Shown here: in pieces, positions 45,811 to 53,095 of the stretch
How positions within the stretch are numbered: the stretch's first letter is position 1
How the letters are laid out: every line of letters starts with the position of its first letter
Source: a virus
Length of the DNA stretch: 57,798 bases
Reading direction: 5' to 3' (one strand)
Virus record (IMG/VR): IMGVR_UViG_3300006802_000110
Location: 1-57,798 of that record
Program-made: the position numbers and the translations under genes
The notes under the pieces: generated by a model
Seen by the model: the letters and a program-made list of their open reading frames with translations, nothing else
Database searches by the model: none
Told to the model about the DNA's origin: nothing

Positions 45811-47001
45811 ATGTGTATTTATACACGATTTACCCCAGATGATATCGTCGAAGCCAACCCAACAGTGGTAACCACGGGTTTGTGGTCTGGTGACACCGGC
45901 TCGTTGGAGTCAACTGATGGATATGTAAGTTCAACACAACTAGCAAATAGTGGTCTTTATTACGTTGATGTATACGATAGAGCATTAACCGATGAATTGA
46001 CCGAAGTACAGTTTGCTGTTACATACGGTCACATTAATGGTGGTGGTGCTCCAACGCTAGAAAACGAACAACAAGCCAAACTTCCGACCAAGGCAATTTA
46101 TAGTCAATACCGCAATTTACTCCTCGACCCATCTGATACAAAATTTACATTTCAGAGTGTGGAATCGGACCACATTTACGTCATTAACGTACAACGTGCA
46201 CGCATAAAAGAACAACTTGATCCGGGCAACTGGCAACTTCCGTTGTCAGGCGCAAATGGTGTTCTTACCTTCATTGATGACAGTGGTCAAACACTTGGTG
46301 CATTAACTGCAAATAGTAAAGCTGGTCGAGTGTTCAACGTGGTGTCGGGTTCAATTACATCGACATCAGGATCAGTTACATCATCAACCAATTCAAAGAC
46401 ATGGGGCGGCACTTCTGGTCCGGGATACGGATTGGTTTATCCAGATTTGGGTATCATCGTATTAAATCCAGATGCTATTGGACCGGCAGTAGGATTCTAC
46501 ATCTCAGGATCGGCAACAGCCACCGCAAGTGGTGATTACATCCAGACTGGATCAGTGCTCTCACAAAGCGTACAAGTATATAATTCGTCAAATTACACGG
46601 ACTTAACCTTACTTCCCTACGCTCCAGCCACTGGTTCTGATGTTTCATATGGAACACAAAAAGCAGCATATAACCATCTTGGACTGTTCCAATCCATCAA
46701 ACGAGCAATTGCAAATTCAACGTATGAATTCCGCGCTCGTTCCGCAGAAACTATTTCTTCAACCCATTATTTCGTTCGGTTGAGAAATAAAGAATATAAC
46801 TATTCTAACAACCCAACATTCTACAATCCCGATAACGGTGCGTTGACCCAACCAGACTTCAAGAATGATCCACAGGTGTATGTGACAACCGTTGGCTTGT
46901 ATAATGATCAAAATGAATTGTTGGCGGTTGCAAAACTCAGTGCTCCATTACGGAAATCTTTTGATGAGGAAGTTTTGTTAAGAGTTCGATTGGATTTCTA
47001 A
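45811..47001 (+). CDS. virion structural protein, paralogue A
   Basis: A 396-residue beta-rich protein. The N-terminal part (about 1-130) includes Q-F-A-V-T-Y-G-H-I-N-G-G-G and K-A-I-Y-S-Q-Y-R-N-L-L-L. The middle is Ser/Gly/Thr-rich (S-G-S-I-T-S-T-S-G-S-V-T-S-S). Its last 45 residues (Y-V-T-T-V-G-L-Y-N-D-Q-N-E-L-L-A-V-A-K-L) match the end of the protein at 47107, so the two are paralogues sharing at least a C-terminal module. That module is seen in the distal part of some phage structural proteins. No direct name is available. Confidence 0.72.
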   Translation: MCIYTRFTPDDIVEANPTVVTTGLWSGDTGSLESTDGYVSSTQLANSGLYYVDVYDRALTDELTEVQFAVTYGHINGGGAPTLENEQQAKLPTKAIYSQYRNLLLDPSDTKFTFQSVESDHIYVINVQRARIKEQLDPGNWQLPLSGANGVLTFIDDSGQTLGALTANSKAGRVFNVVSGSITSTSGSVTSSTNSKTWGGTSGPGYGLVYPDLGIIVLNPDAIGPAVGFYISGSATATASGDYIQTGSVLSQSVQVYNSSNYTDLTLLPYAPATGSDVSYGTQKAAYNHLGLFQSIKRAIANSTYEFRARSAETISSTHYFVRLRNKEYNYSNNPTFYNPDNGALTQPDFKNDPQVYVTTVGLYNDQNELLAVAKLSAPLRKSFDEEVLLRVRLDF

Positions 47002-47106
47002 TCTGAATTTCTACATAACTTGAAGTATATTGTGGCCACGACTTGTATATTCATATGCAGGAAGTGGTCACACTACCATTATACATTAACATAAAGTAGA
47101 AAACCA

Positions 47107-48042
47107 ATGAAACTTTTTGGAACATTAGATGCAAAAGATTATACTGTAGAAAACTTTTCTGCAAATTCTCCAATTTCGTGGGAATTGGTGTCATCCTCTG
47201 CGGGAATTGTTATCACTTCTCCCGAAGATTTAGATGGAGCAGTGACAATTCAACGAGCATCAAATGATCCCGCAGAGTTTTACCAATACGACAATACTCC
47301 AAAATATAACGTGGATACGGGAACGTATGAATATGTTCTGTACACATCCATAAAACATTTATTCTATGATGACGGTCAGTTCTATAGCGGATCACAGGTC
47401 GTAACATCCAGCCTCAAACCGCTACCAGATAATTCTTATGTTGTTAGTATTGGACAAAATTTTTATGGTGATCAAATTAAACCGGGTAGCTTTACTCTCT
47501 CTATAGACGCAATTACATCAGAAGTAAAAGACGATGCATACGGGAACCTATTTGTCAGTGCATCAGGAACGGGATCGTATGTAGGTAGTGTATTTTATCG
47601 ACGAGGTATTGCGGTAATTGCACAGGCATCGGGATCGGCGGTTGCTGTAGTAAACGCAAATGGTATAAAAATTGTAGAAAACTCGGAAGTTTATGTTGAT
47701 TATGAAAGTGAAATAATCAATAATCGTCATGAGATTAATGTGTGTTTGTTACCAACCGACTTTAATTTCTCACCATTTAACCCGTCGATCCTACGAACAT
47801 ACAGCGGTTCCACGCAACTTGCTTCTGGATCGGGCCCGTTGGTTAATATTCCGTCATCGTCTACAACCGCAAGTTACTGGAACTTATATAATTTAATGGG
47901 CGAGAATGTTATCAAACCATATGTTACAACAATCGGGTTGTATAACGACAAGTACGAATTATTGGCAGTTGCCAAATTGGTGAACCCAATTCAGAGAACT
48001 TTTGACCTTCAACAGATATTTATAGTTAGGTTCGATACCTAA
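47107..48042 (+). CDS. virion structural protein, paralogue B
   Basis: A 311-residue protein whose C-terminus (Y-V-T-T-I-G-L-Y-N-D-K-Y-E-L-L-A-V-A-K-L) is closely related to that of the previous gene, followed by a similar R-x-F-D tail. The N-terminal part (about 1-110) reads like a beta-sandwich with Y-E-Y-V-L-Y-T-S-I-K-H-L-F-Y-D-D. The module suggests the two proteins share a partner on the tail. A 9-bp imperfect hairpin (47031-47072) lies in the 105-base gap upstream, without a T-run. A candidate late box lies in its last codons. Confidence 0.72.
   Translation: MKLFGTLDAKDYTVENFSANSPISWELVSSSAGIVITSPEDLDGAVTIQRASNDPAEFYQYDNTPKYNVDTGTYEYVLYTSIKHLFYDDGQFYSGSQVVTSSLKPLPDNSYVVSIGQNFYGDQIKPGSFTLSIDAITSEVKDDAYGNLFVSASGTGSYVGSVFYRRGIAVIAQASGSAVAVVNANGIKIVENSEVYVDYESEIINNRHEINVCLLPTDFNFSPFNPSILRTYSGSTQLASGSGPLVNIPSSSTTASYWNLYNLMGENVIKPYVTTIGLYNDKYELLAVAKLVNPIQRTFDLQQIFIVRFDT
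48017..48029 (+). promoter_or_regulatory. candidate late promoter box
   Basis: TATTTATAGTTAG, within the end of the preceding gene and 40 bases before the ATG at 48057. No -35 element at the matching distance. Confidence 0.45.
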
Positions 48043-48056
48043 TAACGGAGATTTAT

Positions 48057-48539
48057 ATGAACTTGGAAGAACGGTATAACGCGGCATCCGAAAATACCTA
48101 CGTTGGTAAGGTTCGGGCTCGCCAAGCCGCTGACGCTGGTGACATTTCGGGGGTGAACTTTTTAGATGGTGATGGTCGGGGCCAATTTGCACCCGGTCAA
48201 TCCGCACCACCAGATGTTGTTCAAAACGAATTTAAACGGAATGTTGCAGGAGATTTCCGTTATAGTGGTGGTGGAAAAGTTCCCGGCGGTTCAACCGATG
48301 GAAATTACCCACTGTCCCGTTGGTTACAACGTGGTGTCGAGAAGGGTGACACGTACATGACCAATAATCGCTACACTACAATCAGCGATGCTCGTAACGC
48401 AAGTAATCTGGTATACAAGTATTCACCATTGATTGGCAAGTCATTCTCGGAATCCGATATCTTGTCAGAAATGTCCAAATCAAAAATTGGTCCACAATCG
48501 TCACCAGTGGGTCCAACTCCAGCTGGATTAAACGGTTAA
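48057..48539 (+). CDS. small Gly/Asp-rich structural protein
   Basis: A 160-residue protein with a Gly/Asp/Asn-rich character, no hydrophobic segment. Elements: L-E-E-R-Y-N-A-A-S-E-N-T-Y-V-G-K (start), G-D-G-R-G-Q-F-A-P-G-Q-S (middle), S-G-G-G-K-V-P-G-G-S-T-D-G-N-Y, and a Ser/Pro-rich end. Such proteins in T4-like aquatic genomes lie in the tail cluster and probably form a decoration or connector. GGAGATTTAT precedes the ATG. No family recognised. Confidence 0.6.
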   Translation: MNLEERYNAASENTYVGKVRARQAADAGDISGVNFLDGDGRGQFAPGQSAPPDVVQNEFKRNVAGDFRYSGGGKVPGGSTDGNYPLSRWLQRGVEKGDTYMTNNRYTTISDARNASNLVYKYSPLIGKSFSESDILSEMSKSKIGPQSSPVGPTPAGLNG

Positions 48540-48561
48540 GTTTTTACACTAACGAGGTTAT

Positions 48562-48912
48562 ATGAAGCCACGCTCCGCAAAAAGCAAGGGCAAGCGTGCC
48601 CAAAACGTGATCAGGGAGATGATTTTAGGTCATTTCCCTGATTTACATCCCGATGATGTTGTTTCGACGTTGATGGGTGATTCGGGCACCGACATCAAGC
48701 TCTCCCACGCCGCTCGTCAAAAATTCCCCTATTCGGTGGAATCCAAAAACCAAGAAAAACTCAATATTTGGGCGGCACTCGAACAGGCAGAAACCAATAC
48801 CAAAGAAGGTACGTTTCCTGTTCTTTTCTTCAAGCGCAATCGTTCCAAACTCTATGTTGCGATAGACGCCGATCATTTTTTTGACCTTATAAAACGCCTT
48901 CCTCCCCCTTGA
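48562..48912 (+). CDS. PD-(D/E)XK nuclease-like protein
   Basis: A 116-residue protein with a basic N-terminus (K-P-R-S-A-K-S-K-G-K-R-A-Q) and a likely PD-(D/E)XK core: G-D-S-G-T-D-I-K-L-S (acidic residue), F-P-Y-S-V-E-S-K-N-Q-E (E-x-K), followed by I-W-A-A-L-E-Q-A-E and P-V-L-F-F-K-R-N-R. This is the pattern of small restriction-fold nucleases and Holliday junction resolvases. It lies just upstream of the primase and gp47/gp46 genes, which supports a role in recombination or DNA processing. GAGGTTAT precedes the ATG. Confidence 0.75.
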   Translation: MKPRSAKSKGKRAQNVIREMILGHFPDLHPDDVVSTLMGDSGTDIKLSHAARQKFPYSVESKNQEKLNIWAALEQAETNTKEGTFPVLFFKRNRSKLYVAIDADHFFDLIKRLPPP

Positions 48913-48937
48913 TTTTTCCCCCATAATGTGTTAGATT
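48909..48937 (+). promoter_or_regulatory. sigma70-type promoter at the primase start
   Basis: TTGATT (48909-48914), 17-base spacer, TAGATT (48932-48937). The predicted transcription start lies at or within a few bases of the ATG at 48944, so the transcript may be leaderless. Confidence 0.6.
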
Positions 48938-48943
48938 GTAGGT

Positions 48944-49873
48944 ATGACTATACTTACACTTCTTCAAGAATTATTGGGCCCGTATAAAAAGTATCCCAAG
49001 GGGGAGAACTATTTTACCTGCCCATTTTGCCACCACAAAAATAAGCGTTTTGCTGTTAACGAGTATAATCTCAAGTGGCATTGTTGGCATTGCGGGAGCA
49101 AGGGCGGACATATAATCTGGTTATTAAAAAAACTGAATTTATCAAGGGAGATGGTTCAGAAATTCAAAGAAGTACTGGGCGACACCGATCTTCGTCAGTA
49201 CAAGACCACGGAAGCAACGTCTACCCTGTTTCTCCCGCCAGAATATAAACCGCTCTGGAAACCCGAAAAGAGTTACCCATATCTCCATGCAATCAGTTAT
49301 CTCAAACAACGTGGGATCACCGCGGAGGATATTCTCCGATATCGCATGGGATATTGTGATAACGGGACGTATAAAAATCGGATTATTATTCCTTCGTATG
49401 ACAAGAACCACCAGTTGAATTATTTTACCGCACGACTATATTACGAAGGTAACTTGAAGTACAAGAATCCGCCGGTCACGAAGAACATCATCTGCTTTGA
49501 GAACATGGTCGATTGGACAGAACCCGTGATTCTTTGCGAAGGTATGTTTGACGCCATCGCACTCCGACGAAACGCAATCCCGCTGCTGGGCAAGACCCTT
49601 CCAAGACAACTGGAACATGCGATACTCCAACATCAAGTCAAGAATGTCATCATCTTCTTGGATGTGGACGCACAAAAGGACGCACTCCAATTGGAACAAC
49701 GAATCAAACAACACGGGATCAATACCAAACTGGTTCTCACCGAACAGAAAGATGCATCCGAAATGGGATTCGACACTTCGTGGGACGCAATCGAACACGC
49801 ACGAACTACAAATTTCAAAGAACTTATCCAACAAAGGTTATCATTGAATGATTATTCCAGTTCTATTCAATAA
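48944..49873 (+). CDS. DNA primase (CHC2 zinc finger and TOPRIM)
   Basis: A 309-residue primase. The N-terminal zinc finger reads C-P-F-C ... W-H-C-W-H-C-G-S-K-G-G (about 24-50), typical of the CHC2 zinc-binding domain. The TOPRIM core follows: V-I-L-C-E-G-M-F-D-A-I-A-L (about 195-207, catalytic Glu), then I-I-F-L-D-V-D-A (about 231-238, D-x-D). This corresponds to T4 gp61-type or DnaG-type short primases without a helicase-binding tail. It is followed by gp47/gp46 genes, with a 26-base overlap. It synthesises RNA primers for phage lagging-strand replication. Confidence 0.93.
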   Translation: MTILTLLQELLGPYKKYPKGENYFTCPFCHHKNKRFAVNEYNLKWHCWHCGSKGGHIIWLLKKLNLSREMVQKFKEVLGDTDLRQYKTTEATSTLFLPPEYKPLWKPEKSYPYLHAISYLKQRGITAEDILRYRMGYCDNGTYKNRIIIPSYDKNHQLNYFTARLYYEGNLKYKNPPVTKNIICFENMVDWTEPVILCEGMFDAIALRRNAIPLLGKTLPRQLEHAILQHQVKNVIIFLDVDAQKDALQLEQRIKQHGINTKLVLTEQKDASEMGFDTSWDAIEHARTTNFKELIQQRLSLNDYSSSIQ

Positions 49874-50117
49874 ACTGCAATCCGTAGTCCATCTTGCAGA
49901 CATTCATATTCGTCTATATCGCCGTCATGACGAATACCGTCAAGTCTTTCAGAACCTTTATGCCGACCTCAAGGAACGGGTCACATATGGTCTGAAAGAT
50001 TTCGTCATTGTATTGGCGGGTGATATTGTTCACGCTAAAACCGATATGAGCCCCGAAATGGTGGCACTCACTTCGGAATTCTTGTCAATGTGTCTGACAT
50101 CGCTCCCACCATCATGA
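49848..50117 (+). CDS. gp47: gp47/Mre11 nuclease N-terminal part (separate frame)
   Basis: An 89-residue frame holding the first two motifs of the Mre11/SbcD phosphoesterase: V-H-L-A-D-I-H-I-R (Asp and His of motif I) and V-L-A-G-D-I-V-H-A-K (motif II). It then stops with TGA at 50117, while the next frame (-1) carries the remaining motifs. A complete gp47 requires both. The break is at about 50090-50117. It may be an indel in the assembly, a natural split into two chains or a frameshift; no classical slippery heptamer is visible. The start overlaps the primase gene. Confidence 0.8.
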   Translation: MIIPVLFNKLQSVVHLADIHIRLYRRHDEYRQVFQNLYADLKERVTYGLKDFVIVLAGDIVHAKTDMSPEMVALTSEFLSMCLTSLPPS

Positions 50118-53020
50118 TTGCCGGTAACCACGATCTTAATCTGTCCAACACGAATCGCATGGATAGCTTGACACCTATCGTGGACAACCTTCAACATCCC
50201 AATCTATACTATCTCAAACATGCTACAGTCGTAACGGTTGCCGACACCGACTTCGCCGTTATGTCCATCCTCGACCCACAGGAGCAATGGCCAAAATTCA
50301 CGGATTGCATGTCGGACACGAAGATTGCATTGTATCATGGACCCGTGCACGGCGCCACCACGGATGTCAACTATACGATCACCAATCGTCATGTCAACAT
50401 TGATACGTTTACGGGATTTGATATCGTGATGTTGGGTGATATTCATCGTCATCAAATCCTGCAAGAACAAAACCCCATCGCTGTATATCCGGGCAGTTTG
50501 ATTCAACAGAACCACGGAGAAACGTTGGACGGGCACGGGTGGTGTCTGTGGAACATTCCGTCCAAGCAGGTCGAGTTTGTTCCACTTCACAACGACTATG
50601 GGTATTGTACGATTGAAGTCAAGAATGGTCAAGTCCAGTATCCCGCAACCATGCCGACCAACGCCAGAGTACGATTGTTTACGGGAAACCTTGATAATAC
50701 GCAAATCAAAAAAGTTGTAACCAATCTCCGTAAGAAATACAATATCATCGAAATGAGCGTCAATAAAAATCGGTATAGCAAGAACGATCCTAACAATGTG
50801 TCTACCGTTGAACACGATGTACTCGACTTGACCGACATTAACACACAAAATTCATTGATCAAAGATTGGTTGGAACGAAAGTTTCCAGAGGTTACCCCCG
50901 AAGACATCAACAACGTTCTGAAGATCAACACCGACCTGAATGGGCATGTTCAACACGAAGATCAGTCCCGTAACATTCACTGGCGTCCGCTTCAGTTCAA
51001 GTTCAATAATATGTTTTCATATGGAGAGGATAACGAGATCAATTTTGAAGATATGCGAGGATTGTACGGTATCTTTGCTGCAAACGCATCTGGCAAGAGT
51101 TCCGTCATGGATGCCTTGATGTTCTGTTTGTATGACAAGACTCCCCGTGCGTTCAAGGGCGATCACATTATCAACAACAGAAAGGATACCTTTTCGTGCG
51201 AACTGACATTTGAAATCAATGATGAAGTCTATGCAATTCGCCGGGAAGGATCACGAAAAAAGAATGGTGATGTCAAGGTAGATGTCAAGTTTTGGAGGGT
51301 GTTGGACAGTGGTGACGAGGAATGTCTCAATGGTGAGGATCGTCGAGACACCAACGCCAACATTCGTTCCTATGTAGGTACCTACGAAGACTTCATTATG
51401 ACCGCAGTAAGCAGTCAAGCAGGCAGTTCGTTGTTTATCGACAAGTCACATTCAGAACGGAAAGATTTGTTGATCCAGTTCATGGGACTGAACATCTTTG
51501 ACAAGCTATTTGATTCGGCAAATGAAGAAACCAAAGAAATTTCTGGTGTTCTTAAGCGGTTCAAAAAGTCAGACGTAACCGATGAACTGGCTAAGACACA
51601 TACCGATCTTGAGGAAACGGCTCTCAAGCTCAACACCGCAGAGCATGAACATGAGATCACCAAACGGCAACGTGAACATTTCGATAAACTACTCTTGTCA
51701 CTACAAGCGGAAAAACGTCCGGTTCCAAAAACATCGGGTGATCTACCAACACTTGAACAGGAACTAACAACCACTCAGCAAAAACTGGAACGACAGATCA
51801 ACGCTGGGGACGAATTGGAAACACACATTAATACCTTACAAAACAATCTCCGTGAACAACAAGCAAAGTATACAACGTTCGACACCCCGAAATTAACAGA
51901 ATCGGTCAGACATTACGCAGAACTTACTGTACTTCTTCAAAAGGGTATCAGTGCGTTAAAAGTGGTCAATACCAAACTGGAAGAAAAACAAAAGTTCAAA
52001 GATAAATTACTGACCTACAAGTATAATCTAGAATGTTCGGTTTGTGTAGAAAACAATCAATCAGTTATTGCAGATTTGGAAATTGTTAATCAGGAACTCA
52101 ATGACTTGACTGATAAGCAAGTTTCTCAACAAACTGCGATCACAAACATTGAAGATCAACTTAAACCACTTCAACAAGACAAGGAACTATTTGATCAATC
52201 TGTACGGGTGCAACAAACCATTCAATCTTTGGAACAACAAATTAAACAGTCTGTTGCAGAACGTGAAACAGCAATTTTAAGCGTTGAAAAGTTTGAGGGA
52301 AAAATTACCCAGATCCAAAAAGAAATTGAAGTGTATAAAACCAACGAAGTAAACATTAAACACAATGAGGATATCGATGATCAAATCCAGACGCTTCAAA
52401 AAGATATTAAGATCAATAAGACAAAAACTGATCAACTTGAGCAGTCAGTTCGAGCACTACACGGTCAAATTACCGTTCTAGAAGCAAAGAAACAGGATTT
52501 GATAGACAAACTCAAGGAAGCAGAGCGGTTGGAAGCAGAATATGAAGCATATAATTATTATATGTCTGCGGTTGGGCGGGACGGCGTACCTTATGAATTG
52601 ATGAGTAAGGCAATTCCTAACATTGAATCTGAGATAAATGGTATTTTGTCACAAATCGTGGATTTTACCGTATCATTGGAGGTCGATGGAAAGAACATCA
52701 ATGGTAAGTTAACCTATGATTATGATCGTATGTGGCCCCTTGAAAACTCGTCGGGCATGGAACGGTTTGTCAGTAGTTTGGCCATTCGAGTGGCATTGAT
52801 GAACGCAAGTAACCTTCCCAAGTCCAATTTCTTGATAGCAGACGAAGGTTTTGGCACGTTGGACACGGAACACCTGCACTCCATGCAAACGTTGTTCAAC
52901 ATTCTAAAAACTCACTTTGATTTTATTATAGTAATAAGTCATTTAGATACTATGCGAGATATGGTTGACCATATTATAGAAATTAAGAAAGAAGACGGGT
53001 TTAGCCAGATTAGCGCATAA
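50090..53020 (+). CDS. gp46: gp47 (C-terminal part) fused to gp46/Rad50-SbcC ATPase
   Basis: A 976-residue fusion. Residues 1-290 complete the Mre11 nuclease: A-G-N-H-D (motif III, 11-15), H83 and H87 of Y-H-G-P-V-H-G, and G-D-I-H-R-H (116-121). Residues about 297-976 form a Rad50/gp46-type ATPase: Walker A N-A-S-G-K-S-S (332-338), long coiled coils (about 480-820), a zinc hook C-S-V-C (about 649-652), the signature S-S-G-M-E-R-F (about 885-891) and Walker B L-I-A-D-E-G-F-G (about 915-922). T4 has separate genes 46 and 47, so the fusion is unusual. The predicted start is GTG at 50090. It processes DNA ends for recombination-dependent replication. Confidence 0.88.
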   Translation: MSDIAPTIMIAGNHDLNLSNTNRMDSLTPIVDNLQHPNLYYLKHATVVTVADTDFAVMSILDPQEQWPKFTDCMSDTKIALYHGPVHGATTDVNYTITNRHVNIDTFTGFDIVMLGDIHRHQILQEQNPIAVYPGSLIQQNHGETLDGHGWCLWNIPSKQVEFVPLHNDYGYCTIEVKNGQVQYPATMPTNARVRLFTGNLDNTQIKKVVTNLRKKYNIIEMSVNKNRYSKNDPNNVSTVEHDVLDLTDINTQNSLIKDWLERKFPEVTPEDINNVLKINTDLNGHVQHEDQSRNIHWRPLQFKFNNMFSYGEDNEINFEDMRGLYGIFAANASGKSSVMDALMFCLYDKTPRAFKGDHIINNRKDTFSCELTFEINDEVYAIRREGSRKKNGDVKVDVKFWRVLDSGDEECLNGEDRRDTNANIRSYVGTYEDFIMTAVSSQAGSSLFIDKSHSERKDLLIQFMGLNIFDKLFDSANEETKEISGVLKRFKKSDVTDELAKTHTDLEETALKLNTAEHEHEITKRQREHFDKLLLSLQAEKRPVPKTSGDLPTLEQELTTTQQKLERQINAGDELETHINTLQNNLREQQAKYTTFDTPKLTESVRHYAELTVLLQKGISALKVVNTKLEEKQKFKDKLLTYKYNLECSVCVENNQSVIADLEIVNQELNDLTDKQVSQQTAITNIEDQLKPLQQDKELFDQSVRVQQTIQSLEQQIKQSVAERETAILSVEKFEGKITQIQKEIEVYKTNEVNIKHNEDIDDQIQTLQKDIKINKTKTDQLEQSVRALHGQITVLEAKKQDLIDKLKEAERLEAEYEAYNYYMSAVGRDGVPYELMSKAIPNIESEINGILSQIVDFTVSLEVDGKNINGKLTYDYDRMWPLENSSGMERFVSSLAIRVALMNASNLPKSNFLIADEGFGTLDTEHLHSMQTLFNILKTHFDFIIVISHLDTMRDMVDHIIEIKKEDGFSQISA

Positions 53021-53050
53021 CTAAATTGTGGTTATACTCAATAACATCAA

Positions 53051-53084
53051 CTATTTATATTAGTTACAGACTGCTAATATAAAT
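53051..53084 (+). promoter_or_regulatory. candidate late promoter box inside an 11-bp inverted repeat
   Basis: CTATTTATATTAG (53051-53063) precedes the ATG at 53096 by 44 bases. ATTTATATTAG is repeated as CTAATATAAAT (53074-53084) in inverse orientation, a perfect 11-bp palindrome with 10-base loop. It could be a two-way promoter or a 5' leader hairpin. Confidence 0.5.
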
Positions 53085-53095
53085 GGGGACATTAA

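Noticed and set aside
47031-47072. Terminator between the two paralogous structural genes.
   Set aside because: The hairpin (one mismatch, long loop) has no T-run after it; it may be a weak regulatory hairpin.
50070-50117. Programmed -1 frameshift in the gp47 gene.
   Set aside because: No classical X-XXY-YYZ slippery sequence or clear downstream stimulatory hairpin is seen; an assembly indel or natural split is at least as likely.
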